Positions 1 to 7,956 of a DNA stretch of 64,000 nt are shown piece after piece; the stretch's first letter is position 1; the number at the start of each line of letters is the position of its first letter. A program made the position numbers and the translations under genes. This DNA is from Castellaniella sp049673105 (lineage in GTDB: Bacteria; Pseudomonadota; Gammaproteobacteria; Burkholderiales; Burkholderiaceae_B). The DNA lies in the NCBI RefSeq assembly GCF_049673105.1, contig NZ_JBATXG010000003.1:1-64000 (forward strand). Reading direction: 5' to 3'. The notes below the pieces were generated by a model that saw only the letters and a program-made list of their open reading frames with translations, was not told the origin of the DNA and searched no databases.

Positions 1-93
1 TCGCGTAGGGCCTACGGCTTCAGAAACTTTGAGAATTACCGCATGAGGGTCTTGGCTCAATGCGGCTGGAACGGTGTCATCAACCGTGTCTGA
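1..93 (+). CDS. ISL3-family transposase, C-terminal end (partial)
   Basis: An open frame enters from the left edge and ends at TGA (91-93), leaving 30 residues. They include RRAYGFRNFENYRMRVL, followed by a Cys-Gly pair. The pattern [RS]-x-[AF]-[FY]-GFRN-x-x-[HN]-[FY]-R-x-R is characteristic of the extreme C-terminus of ISL3 (IS204/IS1001/IS1165) DDE transposases. The rest of the gene lies outside the window, so I cannot say whether it is intact. Family assignment rests on recalled similarity of a short tail, hence moderate confidence. Confidence 0.72.
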   Translation, partial: SRRAYGFRNFENYRMRVLAQCGWNGVINRV

Positions 94-126
94 TGGATGC
101 CCATCCCCCGTTAATGGGGTAGAGCC
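94..126 (+). mobile_element. Probable right end of the ISL3-type element
   Basis: Directly after the transposase stop, the reverse strand reads GGCTCTACCCCATTAACGGG inward from position 126. A terminal repeat starting GGCTCT/GGGTCT is usual for ISL3-family elements. The left end is outside the window, so pairing of the two ends and the target duplication cannot be checked. The boundary at 126 is inferred. Confidence 0.5.
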
Positions 127-183
127 GGCACCTGATGTCCCGACAGTACGGCCAGTTCTGTCATGGTTTTGGGCTTGGCCCGC

Positions 184-217
184 CAAAACAAAACGCCCGA
201 CAGAGACCTGTCAGGCG
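184..217 (-). terminator. Rho-independent terminator of tRNA-Ala
   Basis: On the minus strand a 10-bp stem (CGCCTGACAG / CTGTCGGGCG, one G-T wobble) with a 4-nt loop is followed by GTTTTGTTTT. It lies 7 bases downstream of the tRNA-Ala 3' end and is the expected transcription stop for that gene. Confidence 0.85.
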
Positions 218-224
218 GTTGTTC

Positions 225-300
<76 letters not shown>

Positions 301-311
301 GAAAGACCGAA

Positions 312-317
312 ATTCTA
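312..317 (-). promoter_or_regulatory. -10 element of the tRNA-Ala promoter
   Basis: On the minus strand, TAGAAT (5/6 to TATAAT) ends 11 bases before the mature tRNA 5' end, the right distance for a -10 box. No convincing -35 hexamer stands 16-18 bases further upstream. Confidence 0.4.
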
Positions 318-390
318 GCATAGAAAAGGCGCTGTGCATGGTGGCCATTCCTTGGTTTCCAGGGGGCGCAGGACACGGGATCCACGGCGA

Positions 391-396
391 TATAAT
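391..396 (+). promoter_or_regulatory. -10 element of the argG promoter
   Basis: A perfect TATAAT stands 38 bases before the argG start chosen here. No good -35 is visible at 16-18 bases spacing. Because this box lies downstream of an in-frame ATG at 338, it argues that translation starts at 434 and not at 338. Confidence 0.5.
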
Positions 397-433
397 GGAA
401 GTTTGTCTTTCACTCTGGCTACTTCGGATTCCC

Positions 434-1777
434 ATGAGCACAACCATTCTAGAAAACCTGCCGGTCGGGCAGAAGGTCGGCATCGCCTTTTCAGGCGGCC
501 TGGATACCAGCGCTGCGCTGCTGTGGATGAAGAACAAAGGCGCGATCCCGTTTTCCTACACGGCCAACCTGGGGCAGCCGGACGAGCCCGATTACGACGA
601 GATCCCCCGCAAAGCCCTGCGTTATGGCGCCAAGGGCGCGCGCCTGGTGGATTGCCGCGCGCAGCTGGTGGCCGAAGGCATCGCCGCGCTGCAGTGCAGC
701 GCCTTCCATATTTCCACAGGTGGCGTGACATATTTCAACACCACGCCGCTGGGCCGCGCCGTGACGGGCACCATGCTGGTGTCGGCGATGCGCGAAGACG
801 ATGTGCACATCTGGGGCGATGGTAGTACCTTCAAGGGCAATGATATCGAGCGTTTTTATCGTTACGGCCTGCTGACCAATCCGGATCTGAAGATCTACAA
901 GCCCTGGCTGGACCAGCTGTTCATCGACGAACTGGGCGGCCGTGCGGAAATGTCCCAGTATCTGCAGGAAAACGGCTTCGACTACAAGATGTCGGCCGAG
1001 AAGGCCTATTCCACGGATTCCAACATGCTGGGCGCCACGCACGAGGCCAAGGACCTGGAATATCTGAATGCCGGCATCCGCATCGTCGATCCCATCATGG
1101 GGGTGGCGTTCTGGAAACCGGACACCGACGTCAAGGCCGAGGAAGTCACCGTGCGCTTCGACGAAGGCCGTCCTGTGGCCCTGAACGGCGTGGAATACGC
1201 CGATCCGGTGGAACTGATGCTGGAGGCCAACCGCATCGGCGGGCGTCATGGCCTGGGCATGAGCGACCAGATCGAAAACCGCATCATCGAGGCCAAGAGC
1301 CGCGGCATCTACGAAGCCCCCGGCATGGCGCTGCTGCACATCGCCTACGAGCGCCTGGTGACGGGCATCCACAACGAGGACACCATCGAGCAGTACCGCA
1401 TCAATGGCCTGCGCCTGGGCCGTCTGCTGTATCAGGGGCGGTGGTTCGACCCGCAGGCTATCATGCTGCGTGAAACCGCCCAGCGCTGGGTGGCGCGCGC
1501 CATCACGGGCGAAGTCGCGCTGGAACTGCGCCGGGGCAATGATTATTCGATCCTGGATACCCGTTCGCCGAACCTGACCTATCACCCCGAGCGTCTGACG
1601 ATGGAAAAGGGCGAGTCGATGTTCTCGCCGCTGGATCGTATCGGCCAGCTGACGATGCGCAATCTGGATATTGTCGATACGCGTGAAAAGCTGTTTACCT
1701 ATACCCAGGTCGGTCTGCTGACCAAAACCGCTCAGTCGGACATTCCGCAGATCCGGCAGGATACGGCTGAAAAATGA
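434..1777 (+). CDS. argG: Argininosuccinate synthase
   Basis: Joins citrulline and aspartate with ATP hydrolysis to AMP and PPi, giving argininosuccinate, the penultimate step of arginine synthesis in the cytoplasm. The 447-residue product has the family's usual bacterial (E. coli-type) length. The pyrophosphatase/ATP loop AFSGGLDTS is at residues 18-26, followed by TANLGQPDE, the typical ArgG N-terminal block. The start at 434 gives MSTTILENLPVGQ, matching the family; an in-frame ATG at 338 would add 32 residues coded upstream of the -10 box. The ribosome site is weak. A terminator follows at 1844-1874. argF lies 600 bases downstream with a DUF3579 gene in opposite orientation between them. 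Confidence 0.98.
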   Translation: MSTTILENLPVGQKVGIAFSGGLDTSAALLWMKNKGAIPFSYTANLGQPDEPDYDEIPRKALRYGAKGARLVDCRAQLVAEGIAALQCSAFHISTGGVTYFNTTPLGRAVTGTMLVSAMREDDVHIWGDGSTFKGNDIERFYRYGLLTNPDLKIYKPWLDQLFIDELGGRAEMSQYLQENGFDYKMSAEKAYSTDSNMLGATHEAKDLEYLNAGIRIVDPIMGVAFWKPDTDVKAEEVTVRFDEGRPVALNGVEYADPVELMLEANRIGGRHGLGMSDQIENRIIEAKSRGIYEAPGMALLHIAYERLVTGIHNEDTIEQYRINGLRLGRLLYQGRWFDPQAIMLRETAQRWVARAITGEVALELRRGNDYSILDTRSPNLTYHPERLTMEKGESMFSPLDRIGQLTMRNLDIVDTREKLFTYTQVGLLTKTAQSDIPQIRQDTAEK

Positions 1778-1843
1778 TCAAGGCGGGCAGCGGCGAGGCA
1801 GGCATGTCCCGCCGCTGCGGTCGCAGCAATGATCGTGCACGAT

Positions 1844-1874
1844 AAAACACCGGCGCTGCAGCCGGTGTTTTTTT
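1844..1874 (+). terminator. argG terminator
   Basis: AACACCGGC and GCCGGTGTT flank a 6-base loop, and the 3' arm continues into a T tract of seven. It is a strong rho-independent terminator 66 bases after the argG stop. Confidence 0.88.
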
Positions 1875-1921
1875 CTGGCGAAACGGATGGGGCTCTGTTG
1901 TGGCGATGACCGTTGTGCAGC

Positions 1922-2239
1922 CTAGGCAGACGCGCTCAGGTCGTCGATGGGGTCAGCGGTGTCGGTGGTCTGCAGGTGGTTGCTTTCCGCAAAATCACAG
2001 GCGAATTTCCAGGCCAGGGGTTCCAGGTCGCGCAGGCGGTGGTCGATAAGCACGCAGGGGGTGCCATTCAGGGTGCGCGGCGTGGCATAGGGGGAATAGG
2101 ACAGGGGGTTATGGACGGACCCGGCAGGCCGGAACTGAGACAGGACGCCTGCCAATCGTTCGGCCCAGTCGCTGGGACGAAATCGCTGGCCATCCAAGGT
2201 TTTTCCATGGATGATCAAATGTTGAACTGGGAGATTCAT
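1922..2239 (-). CDS. DUF3579 domain protein
   Basis: A small cytoplasmic protein of 105 residues with no signal peptide or membrane segment. Segments such as GQRFRPSDWAERLAG and PLSYSPYATP, and a closing region with CDFAE, match my recollection of the DUF3579 family, which is largely limited to Betaproteobacteria and often sits next to arg genes. The function is unknown. It is transcribed against argG and argF, so it is not part of their transcripts. The start ATG at 2239 yields MNLPVQHLIIHGKTLDG, which looks natural. Confidence 0.75.
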   Translation of the reverse strand: MNLPVQHLIIHGKTLDGQRFRPSDWAERLAGVLSQFRPAGSVHNPLSYSPYATPRTLNGTPCVLIDHRLRDLEPLAWKFACDFAESNHLQTTDTADPIDDLSASA

Positions 2240-2318
2240 GTGGGTTCCAAAGACGGGACACGCCTGGCGGCCAGGTGCGCAACATCCCCTACGCCGCGCA
2301 TTGTATCCGATCGGCGTT

Positions 2319-2347
2319 TTGCGCGTCCTGCGGGCGCACGGTAAGAT
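2319..2347 (+). promoter_or_regulatory. argF promoter
   Basis: TTGCGC (2319-2324) and TAAGAT (2342-2347) are separated by exactly 17 bases and stand 23 bases before the argF ATG. Match to consensus is 4/6 and 4/6. No ARG-box palindrome was recognised. Confidence 0.45.
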
Positions 2348-2370
2348 GATCCCTTTGCGTAGGGTTTCCC

Positions 2371-3309
2371 ATGTCTGCAGCCAATTCCACCGGGCCTTTG
2401 CGGCATTTCTTGCAGTTTCGCGACTTTTCGGAGGACGAAATCCATTATGTGATCGACCGCGCGCGGCTGATCAAGGACAAGTTCAAACGCTACCTGCCGC
2501 ATCACACGCTGCATGACCGCAATCTGGCGATGGTGTTCGAAAAGGCCAGCACCCGCACGCGGGTGTCGTTCGAAGCCGGCATGTACCAGCTGGGCGGAGC
2601 AGTCATCTATCTGACGACCGAAGGCTCGCAGCTGGGGCGCTCCGAACCCATCGAGGATACCGCACGCGTCATCTCGCGCATGGTCGACCTGGTGATGATC
2701 CGCACCTTTGAGCAGACCCGGATCGAACGGTTCGCCGCGCATTCGCGGGTGCCGGTCATCAATGGCCTGACCAATGAATTCCACCCCTGTCAGATTCTGG
2801 CCGATATCCTGACCTTTGTGGAGCATCGCGGGCCGATTCGTGGCAAGACTGTCGCCTGGATCGGGGATGCTAACAACATGGCCTATACCTGGCTGCAGGC
2901 AGCCGAATTGCTGGGCTTCACGCTGCATGTGTCGGCGCCCGCAGGGTATCGTCTGGACCCCGTGCGCGTGGGGCAGCAGCCCGCATCCGTGCTGAAGGAA
3001 TTCGACGATCCTCTGGAAGCCTGCCGGGGCGCTGATCTGGTCACCACCGACGTCTGGACCAGCATGGGCTACGAGGCCGAAAACGAGGCACGCCGCCTGG
3101 CCTTTGCCGACTGGTGCGTCGATGAGCAGATGATGAGCGCCGCCCAGCCGGATGCCTTGTTCATGCACTGCCTGCCCGCCCATCGTGGGGAAGAAGTCGC
3201 TGGCGAGGTCATCGATGGGCCGCAAAGCGTGGTCTGGGACGAGGCTGAAAACCGCCTGCATGTGCAAAAGGCCTTGATGGAATTCTTGCTGCTGGGCCGC
3301 CAGGACTGA
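2371..3309 (+). CDS. argF: Ornithine carbamoyltransferase
   Basis: Transfers the carbamoyl group from carbamoyl phosphate to ornithine to give citrulline, which ArgG uses next. The 312-residue protein shows the carbamoyl-phosphate site STRTR at residues 60-64, the HPCQ motif at 138-141, and the ornithine-side motif HCLPAHRGEEV near residue 264, all intact. The size is typical for the anabolic enzyme. It is monocistronic: its own promoter precedes it, and two hairpins including a bidirectional terminator follow before rpsT. Confidence 0.98.
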   Translation: MSAANSTGPLRHFLQFRDFSEDEIHYVIDRARLIKDKFKRYLPHHTLHDRNLAMVFEKASTRTRVSFEAGMYQLGGAVIYLTTEGSQLGRSEPIEDTARVISRMVDLVMIRTFEQTRIERFAAHSRVPVINGLTNEFHPCQILADILTFVEHRGPIRGKTVAWIGDANNMAYTWLQAAELLGFTLHVSAPAGYRLDPVRVGQQPASVLKEFDDPLEACRGADLVTTDVWTSMGYEAENEARRLAFADWCVDEQMMSAAQPDALFMHCLPAHRGEEVAGEVIDGPQSVVWDEAENRLHVQKALMEFLLLGRQD

Positions 3310-3317
3310 ATCCGGCT

Positions 3318-3345
3318 ACAGGGCAGTTCACTAGAACTGTCCTGT
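3318..3345 (+). repeat. Hairpin downstream of argF
   Basis: ACAGGGCAGTTC and GAACTGTCCTGT form a 12-bp stem (one G-T pair) with loop ACTA. No T tract follows, so it is not a classical terminator. It may stabilise the argF mRNA 3' end or be a small palindromic repeat. Confidence 0.5.
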
Positions 3346-3398
3346 GCCTGGGATCAGGGCGGCATGCGGGTCGCGACGCAGGCCGCTGGCAGGGCAAT

Positions 3399-3426
3399 AA
3401 AAAAGGACGCCGGAGCGTCCTTTTTC
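3399..3426. terminator. Bidirectional terminator between argF and rpsT
   Basis: GGACGC-CGGA-GCGTCC has A6 before it and T5 after it, so it can stop transcripts from argF on plus and from rpsT on minus. The rpsT stop codon is 28 bases away. Confidence 0.85.
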
Positions 3427-3453
3427 TACAGTCCAAGCTGCGCGTTTCTTCGA

Positions 3454-3717
3454 TCAGGCAAGCGCCTTGATGGCGGCCGACAAGCGGCTTTTATGGCGGG
3501 CAGCCTTGTTTTTGTGGATGATCTGTTTGTCGGCAACGCGATCGATCACGCTGCTGGCCTTGCGGAAGACTTCGTTGGCAGCAGCCTTGTCACCCGCTTC
3601 GATGGCCTGGCGCACGCGTTTGATGGCGGTGCGCAGCATCGAACGAATGCTGGCGTTGTGTTTGTTCTGGGCAACGGCCTGGCGGGCGCGTTTGCGGGCT
3701 TGTGCGGAATTGGCCAT
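3454..3717 (-). CDS. rpsT: 30S ribosomal protein S20
   Basis: Primary-binding protein of the small ribosomal subunit that contacts the 5' domain of 16S rRNA. The 87-residue, strongly basic, helical sequence opens MANSAQARKRARQ and contains IRSMLRTAIKRVR, the S20 hallmark, and ends with AAIKALA. The length is standard. It lies 71 bases downstream of murJ on the same strand and is probably expressed from its own promoter in that gap. It ends at a strong bidirectional terminator. Confidence 0.98.
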   Translation of the reverse strand: MANSAQARKRARQAVAQNKHNASIRSMLRTAIKRVRQAIEAGDKAAANEVFRKASSVIDRVADKQIIHKNKAARHKSRLSAAIKALA

Positions 3718-3788
3718 AAAGTGTTATCTGGTTCGCGTAAATAGAAACGGTTGCTTAGACTGCAAAAGCAAAGACGGATAAGTGTATC

Positions 3789-5345
3789 CTACGACTGTCG
3801 GCGTGTAAAGTCTCTTGGCCGAAAACCGAATAAAAACAAGGTGCTGAAGTACGCCAGTACAGCCAGCGCCAGAACGCCCAGCAGCCACGCGACTCGTGTT
3901 AGCGGCTGGGCGCCCAGGGCTACCCAATCCAGATGCCGGTCAGCCCAGCCCAGGACCAACGCCAGAGCGCCCAGGGCCGGCAGCAGTTTCAGGGTGAAAA
4001 CCGGCCAGCCCGACAGGGGGGTGTACAGCTTGCGCCGGCGCAGCAGCACGACCAGGCACAGCGCGTTGGCGCTGGCGCCCAGCCCGATGGACAGCGCCAG
4101 CCCTGCGTGGGCCAGCCAAGGCACCAGGATCAGATTCAGCAATTGGGTAAAGACCAGCACGGCGATGGCGATGCGAACCGGCGTCCGGATGTCCTGTTTG
4201 GCATAGAAGCCCGGCGCCAGTATCTTGATGGCCAGCAGGCCCAGCAGACCGGCGGCGTAGGCGGTGACCGCCAGCCGTGTCTGGGCCACGTCGGTGGCGG
4301 AAAAGGCGCCGTAATTGAACAAGGTAGCGACCAGACCGTCGGATAGCAGCGCCATGCCCAGGGCCGCAGGCAGGCCCAGCAGCAGCACCAGACGCAGTCC
4401 CCAGTCCAGCAGGGCGTTGTAGGCGCGGTGGTCGTCTTTGGCGTGCGCTGCCGACAAGCTCGGCAACAGCACCGTCCCCAGGGCCACGCCCAGCAAGGCC
4501 GTGGGGAATTCCATCAGGCGGTCGGCGAAGGACAGCCAGGTGACGCTGCCCGGCGTCAGCCAGGTGGCGATATTGGTATTGATCAGCAAGGACAGCTGGG
4601 CGACGGACACTCCCAGTGTCGCCGGCAGCATCTGCCGCAGGATGCGGCGCACGGTGGGGTCCTGCCAGGCGGCGCGCAGCCCGTTGCCGTAGCGCGGCAG
4701 CAGGCCCAGGCGGCCCAACGCCACCCATTGGACGACCAGTTGCAGAAGGCCGCCGATCATCACCCCGATGGCCAGCGCGTGGATAGGCTGATCCAGATAA
4801 GGGGTCAGCAGCAGACTGGCGGCGATCATCGCCAGATTCAGCAGGACCGGCGTAAAGGCCGGGACCGCGAATCGGCTGAAGGTATTCAGCACGCCCGAGG
4901 CGAAGGCTACCAGCGACATGCAGATGATGTAGGGAAACATCAGCCGTGTCATCCAGATGGCTTCCTGGAATTCAGCGGCGCGGGCCGTCGTGCGCATGCC
5001 GCTGGCCATGGCGGTGACCACCCAGGCGGCCCCCGCGATCCCCACGAGCGTTACGCCGCACAGCGCGACGAACAGCAACAGTGCGACACGGTCCAGCAGG
5101 CGGCGCAGCGTGTCATGGTCGCCGCGCTGGCGGATTTCGCCCAGAATGGGGACGAAGGCTTGGGAAAAAGCGCCTTCGGCGAACAGGCGGCGCAGCAGAT
5201 TCGGGATGCGGAAGGCCACCCAGAACGCATCGGTCAGCGGTCCGGCTCCGTACACGCTGGCGATAAGCACATCGCGCAGCATGCCGGTCACCCGGGAAAA
5301 CAGCGTCAGGCCACTGATCGTAGCCGCCGAGCGCAGCAGGCTCAT
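3789..5345 (-). CDS. murJ: Lipid II flippase MurJ
   Basis: Inner-membrane protein of the MOP superfamily that flips lipid II to the periplasmic face for peptidoglycan synthesis. The 518-residue product is almost wholly membrane-spanning (about 14 segments), with the N-terminal block SLLRSAATISGLTLFSRVTG and the conserved DAFWVAFRIPNLLRRLFAEGAFSQAF. I start at 5345 (MSLLRS). An upstream in-frame ATG would add about 25 residues coded by the GC-rich intergenic repeat at 5366-5450, not by a gene. The neighbours are rpsT downstream and an SDR gene upstream, the usual betaproteobacterial order. Confidence 0.95.
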   Translation of the reverse strand: MSLLRSAATISGLTLFSRVTGMLRDVLIASVYGAGPLTDAFWVAFRIPNLLRRLFAEGAFSQAFVPILGEIRQRGDHDTLRRLLDRVALLLFVALCGVTLVGIAGAAWVVTAMASGMRTTARAAEFQEAIWMTRLMFPYIICMSLVAFASGVLNTFSRFAVPAFTPVLLNLAMIAASLLLTPYLDQPIHALAIGVMIGGLLQLVVQWVALGRLGLLPRYGNGLRAAWQDPTVRRILRQMLPATLGVSVAQLSLLINTNIATWLTPGSVTWLSFADRLMEFPTALLGVALGTVLLPSLSAAHAKDDHRAYNALLDWGLRLVLLLGLPAALGMALLSDGLVATLFNYGAFSATDVAQTRLAVTAYAAGLLGLLAIKILAPGFYAKQDIRTPVRIAIAVLVFTQLLNLILVPWLAHAGLALSIGLGASANALCLVVLLRRRKLYTPLSGWPVFTLKLLPALGALALVLGWADRHLDWVALGAQPLTRVAWLLGVLALAVLAYFSTLFLFGFRPRDFTRRQS

Positions 5346-5365
5346 GAAACAGTGGGTGGCAGGCA

Positions 5366-5450
5366 GGCCTTTTGCCGCCGGGCCGCCCCAAGGCAAAAGC
5401 GCCCCCTTGGGGGGCAGCAAGCGGCCTTCAGGCTGCGCAGCGTGGGGGCA
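5366..5450. repeat. GC-rich double-hairpin intergenic repeat
   Basis: Two adjacent stem-loops: CTTTTGCC (5369-5376) pairs with GGCAAAAG (5392-5399), and GCCCCC-TT-GGGGGGC lies at about 5401-5417. The block resembles a dispersed GC-rich intergenic repeat I remember from Burkholderiales genomes. Only one copy is in this window, so the repeat status cannot be shown here. It separates the SDR gene from murJ and has no T tract. Confidence 0.55.
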
Positions 5451-5451
5451 G

Positions 5452-6210
5452 TCATTTTGGATTCATCCGGATGGCGCCGTCCAGACGGATGGTCTCGCCG
5501 TTGAGCATATCGTTGTCCAGAATGCTGAGAACCAGCTTGGCGTAGTCTTCCGGGCGACCCAGGCGGGACGGGAAAGGCACGCTGGCAGCCAGGGAGTCCT
5601 GGACTTCCTGGGGCATGCCGAACAGCATCGGGGTGCCGAAGATGCCCGGCGCGATGGTCATGCAGCGCACGCCCAAGCGGGACAGATCGCGGGCGATCGC
5701 CAAGGTCATGCCGACGATGCCGGCCTTGGAGGCGGCATACGCGGATTGGCCGATCTGGCCATCGTAGGCCGCCACGGACGCGGTATTGATGATGACGCCG
5801 CGTTCGCCAGTGGCCTGGGGATCATTGGCGGTCATCGCCTGGGCGGCCAGGCGGGCCATGTTGAAGGAGCCGACCAGATTGATGTCGATGACACGGCGAA
5901 ACAGCGCCAGGTCGTGAGGGCCGGTCTTGCCGACGATGCGCGCCGCCGGGGCGATGCCGGCGCAGTTGATCAGCCCGCGCAGCGTGCCCTGCGCCGTGGC
6001 GGCGTCGACCGCAGCCTGCGCGTCGGATTCGGACGTGACATCGCAATGGACATAGGTCTGGCCGAGTTCCGCTGCCAGGGCCTGCCCGGCGGCTTCCTGA
6101 ACGTCGGCCAGAACAACGCGGGCGCCCTGGGCGCTGAGGGCGCGGGCGGTGCCTGCGCCCAGGCCGGATGCGCCGCCGGAGATGAGGATGACTTGATTGC
6201 GGATATCCAT
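5452..6210 (-). CDS. SDR-family dehydrogenase, 3-hydroxyacyl-CoA dehydrogenase type II-like
   Basis: NAD(P)-dependent oxidoreductase of the classical short-chain family, 252 residues. It shows the cofactor loop GGASGLG (residues 11-17), NCAG, catalytic Ser in NTASVAA, and YAASK for Tyr and Lys. The sequence around RVIDINLVGSFNMARLAA and APGIFGTPML is like HSD10-type 3-hydroxyacyl-CoA dehydrogenases that act in fatty-acid or isoleucine breakdown. Substrate is inferred only. The start at 6210 (MDIRNQVILISGG) lies 19 bases after the adk stop, so it is probably co-transcribed with adk. An upstream ATG would run back through adk. Confidence 0.85.
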   Translation of the reverse strand: MDIRNQVILISGGASGLGAGTARALSAQGARVVLADVQEAAGQALAAELGQTYVHCDVTSESDAQAAVDAATAQGTLRGLINCAGIAPAARIVGKTGPHDLALFRRVIDINLVGSFNMARLAAQAMTANDPQATGERGVIINTASVAAYDGQIGQSAYAASKAGIVGMTLAIARDLSRLGVRCMTIAPGIFGTPMLFGMPQEVQDSLAASVPFPSRLGRPEDYAKLVLSILDNDMLNGETIRLDGAIRMNPK

Positions 6211-6229
6211 GATGGCGTCCTGGCGGCGA

Positions 6230-6898
6230 TCAGGCAGCCGAGTGGGTGCGCAGGATGCCCAGGATCCGTTCACGGATCTCGTCGACCGAGCCCACGCCGG
6301 AAATTTTGGCGTAGTGCGGCGCTGCGGCATCGCCCGTCGTGGCCCACTGGGAATAGTAGTCGACCAGCGGGCGGGTCTGGTCGCGGTAGACCGACAGGCG
6401 ATGACGCACGGTTTCTTCGCGGTCGTCGTCGCGCTGGATCAGCGCTTCGCCGGTGTCGTCGTCCAGGCCTTCGCGTTGCGGCGGGTTGAACTTGATGTGA
6501 TAGGTGCGACCGCTGGCTACGTGCACACGCCGTCCGCTCATGCGTTCGATGATGTTTTCTTCGGGGACGCTGATCTCGATCACGTAGTCCAGCGCGACGT
6601 GAGCGTCCTTCAGCGCGTCGGCCTGCGGAATGGTGCGGGGAAAACCATCGAACAGATAGCCGCTTTGGCAGTCGGCCTGCTTCAGGCGATCGCGCACCAG
6701 GCCGATGATGATGTCGTCAGACACCAGGCCACCCTGATCCATGATTTTTTTGGCGGCCAGCCCTAGCGGGGTCTGCGCCTTGACTGCGGCACGCAGCATG
6801 TCGCCGGTCGAGATCTGCGGAATGCCGAACGCTTCAGTGATGAACGCGGCCTGGGTACCCTTGCCCGCCCCCGGGGGGCCTAGCAAAATCAAGCGCAT
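6230..6898 (-). CDS. adk: Adenylate kinase
   Basis: Interconverts ATP and AMP with two ADP, setting cellular adenylate balance. The 222-residue long-form enzyme has the P-loop GPPGAGKGT at residues 7-15, STGDMLR, the GFPRT motif, the LID region starting GRRVH, and DDREETVRHRL. The LID lacks the four-Cys zinc site and is the non-zinc type. A strong ribosome site (GGAGGAAATC) precedes the ATG. It follows kdsB by 82 bases on the same strand, with a -10-like CATAAT in the gap, and leads into the SDR gene. Confidence 0.98.
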   Translation of the reverse strand: MRLILLGPPGAGKGTQAAFITEAFGIPQISTGDMLRAAVKAQTPLGLAAKKIMDQGGLVSDDIIIGLVRDRLKQADCQSGYLFDGFPRTIPQADALKDAHVALDYVIEISVPEENIIERMSGRRVHVASGRTYHIKFNPPQREGLDDDTGEALIQRDDDREETVRHRLSVYRDQTRPLVDYYSQWATTGDAAAPHYAKISGVGSVDEIRERILGILRTHSAA

Positions 6899-6980
6899 GA
6901 TTTCCTCCGAAAGTATTTTTCAAATTTTTCCGATTATGCCGCAACGCAGCAAAAACTGCAGGGATTCCTGGCGTATGGGC

Positions 6981-7742
6981 TTACGTGTTTGAAAACAAAG
7001 CGCGAACCCGAGCCAAGTCTTCTGGGGTGTCGATCCCTCTGGCCGGCAGTTCCTGGGTCTGGTGTACGAAAATCGGGAAACCTTGTTCCAGGGCGCGCAG
7101 TTGTTCCAGGGATTCGATGTGTTCCAGCTGTCCTGGGGGCAGTTCTGGAAAGGTCCTGAGAAAGCCGGCGCGGTAGGCGTACAGGCCGATGTGGTGCAAA
7201 GCGGGCAGGCCGGGCGCCAGGCGTTGCTGGCCGTCTTTCAACGCGTCGCGGGCCCAAGGGATGGGGGCGCGGGAAAAGTACATGGCCCGCTGGCGACTGT
7301 CGCAGACGACCTTGACTGCATTGGGGTCGAACAGTATGTCGGCGTCGCGGATCGGGGCGGCGCAGGTGGTGATGGCGGCTTCCGGGTGTTGCAGCAGCAA
7401 GGCGGCGACGGCATCGATCAGGGCAGGTTCGATCAGCGGCTCGTCGCCTTGGACGTTGACGATGACGGCGGCGTCATCCAGGCCCAGTTGCTGGACGACC
7501 TCGGAGAGGCGGTCGGTGCCGGTGGGGTGATCCGGGCGAGTCGCCAGGGCTTCGATGCCATGCGCGGCGGCGGCCTGCAGGATGTCCGGGTGATCGGTGG
7601 CGATGATGACCCGATCGGCGCTTGACTGGGCTGCCTGGCGGGCCGTGCGCACCACCATCGGCAGGCCGCCGATATCCAGCAGCGGCTTGCCCGGCAGTCG
7701 GGTGGAGGCGGCGCGTGCCGGAACGACGACCGTGAAGCTCAT
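6981..7742 (-). CDS. kdsB: CMP-KDO synthase (3-deoxy-manno-octulosonate cytidylyltransferase)
   Basis: Activates KDO with CTP to CMP-KDO, the donor for lipid A inner-core assembly. The 253-residue product carries the nucleotidyltransferase start VVPARAASTRLPGKPL, the NVQGDEPL motif that binds metal and substrate, RAPIPWARD, and HIGLYAYR with the LE-x-IESLEQLR block. All are usual for KdsB. Its ATG overlaps the stop of the upstream Trm112-like gene (ATGA), and lpxK lies just upstream, so this is one lipopolysaccharide-directed transcript. Confidence 0.97.
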   Translation of the reverse strand: MSFTVVVPARAASTRLPGKPLLDIGGLPMVVRTARQAAQSSADRVIIATDHPDILQAAAAHGIEALATRPDHPTGTDRLSEVVQQLGLDDAAVIVNVQGDEPLIEPALIDAVAALLLQHPEAAITTCAAPIRDADILFDPNAVKVVCDSRQRAMYFSRAPIPWARDALKDGQQRLAPGLPALHHIGLYAYRAGFLRTFPELPPGQLEHIESLEQLRALEQGFPIFVHQTQELPARGIDTPEDLARVRALFSNT

Positions 7743-7918
7743 TGCTCTGGCGCCTGATCCAGCGCGCGGGCTTCGCCCGGCAGCATGACGGGTACCCCAT
7801 CGCGAATCGGAAAGGCGAGGCGGTCGGTCGGGCAGATCAGCTCTTGGTGTTCGCGGTCATGGCGCAGCGTGCCTTTGCAGACGGGGCACACGAGGATCTG
7901 CAACAAACGGGTTTCCAT
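7739..7918 (-). CDS. Trm112-family small protein (YcaR-like)
   Basis: A 59-residue protein with CPVCKG and a later CPTD, the Cys pattern of the Trm112/UPF0434 family. The closing GIPVML-type segment is present as GVPVML. E. coli YcaR has the same place between lpxK and kdsB. The biochemical role in bacteria is unsettled; homologues of Trm112 activate methyltransferases. I start at METRLLQILVCPVCKG (7918); an ATG three codons earlier is possible. It overlaps kdsB by four bases. Confidence 0.88.
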   Translation of the reverse strand: METRLLQILVCPVCKGTLRHDREHQELICPTDRLAFPIRDGVPVMLPGEARALDQAPEQ

Positions 7919-7956
7919 GGCGGGCAACTATCAAGTGTGGAGACAAAGAGCACAGT

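Noticed and set aside
338..433. Longer N-terminus for ArgG from an ATG at 338
   Set aside because: It precedes a perfect TATAAT at 391 and the residues have no family match; 434 gives the standard 447-residue enzyme.
491..1585. Long open frame antisense to argG (364 codons)
   Set aside because: High-GC third positions give long antisense frames; the sense frame is a fully conserved enzyme. Similar antisense frames in clpA, putA, ileS, uvrD and the RND gene were dropped for the same reason.
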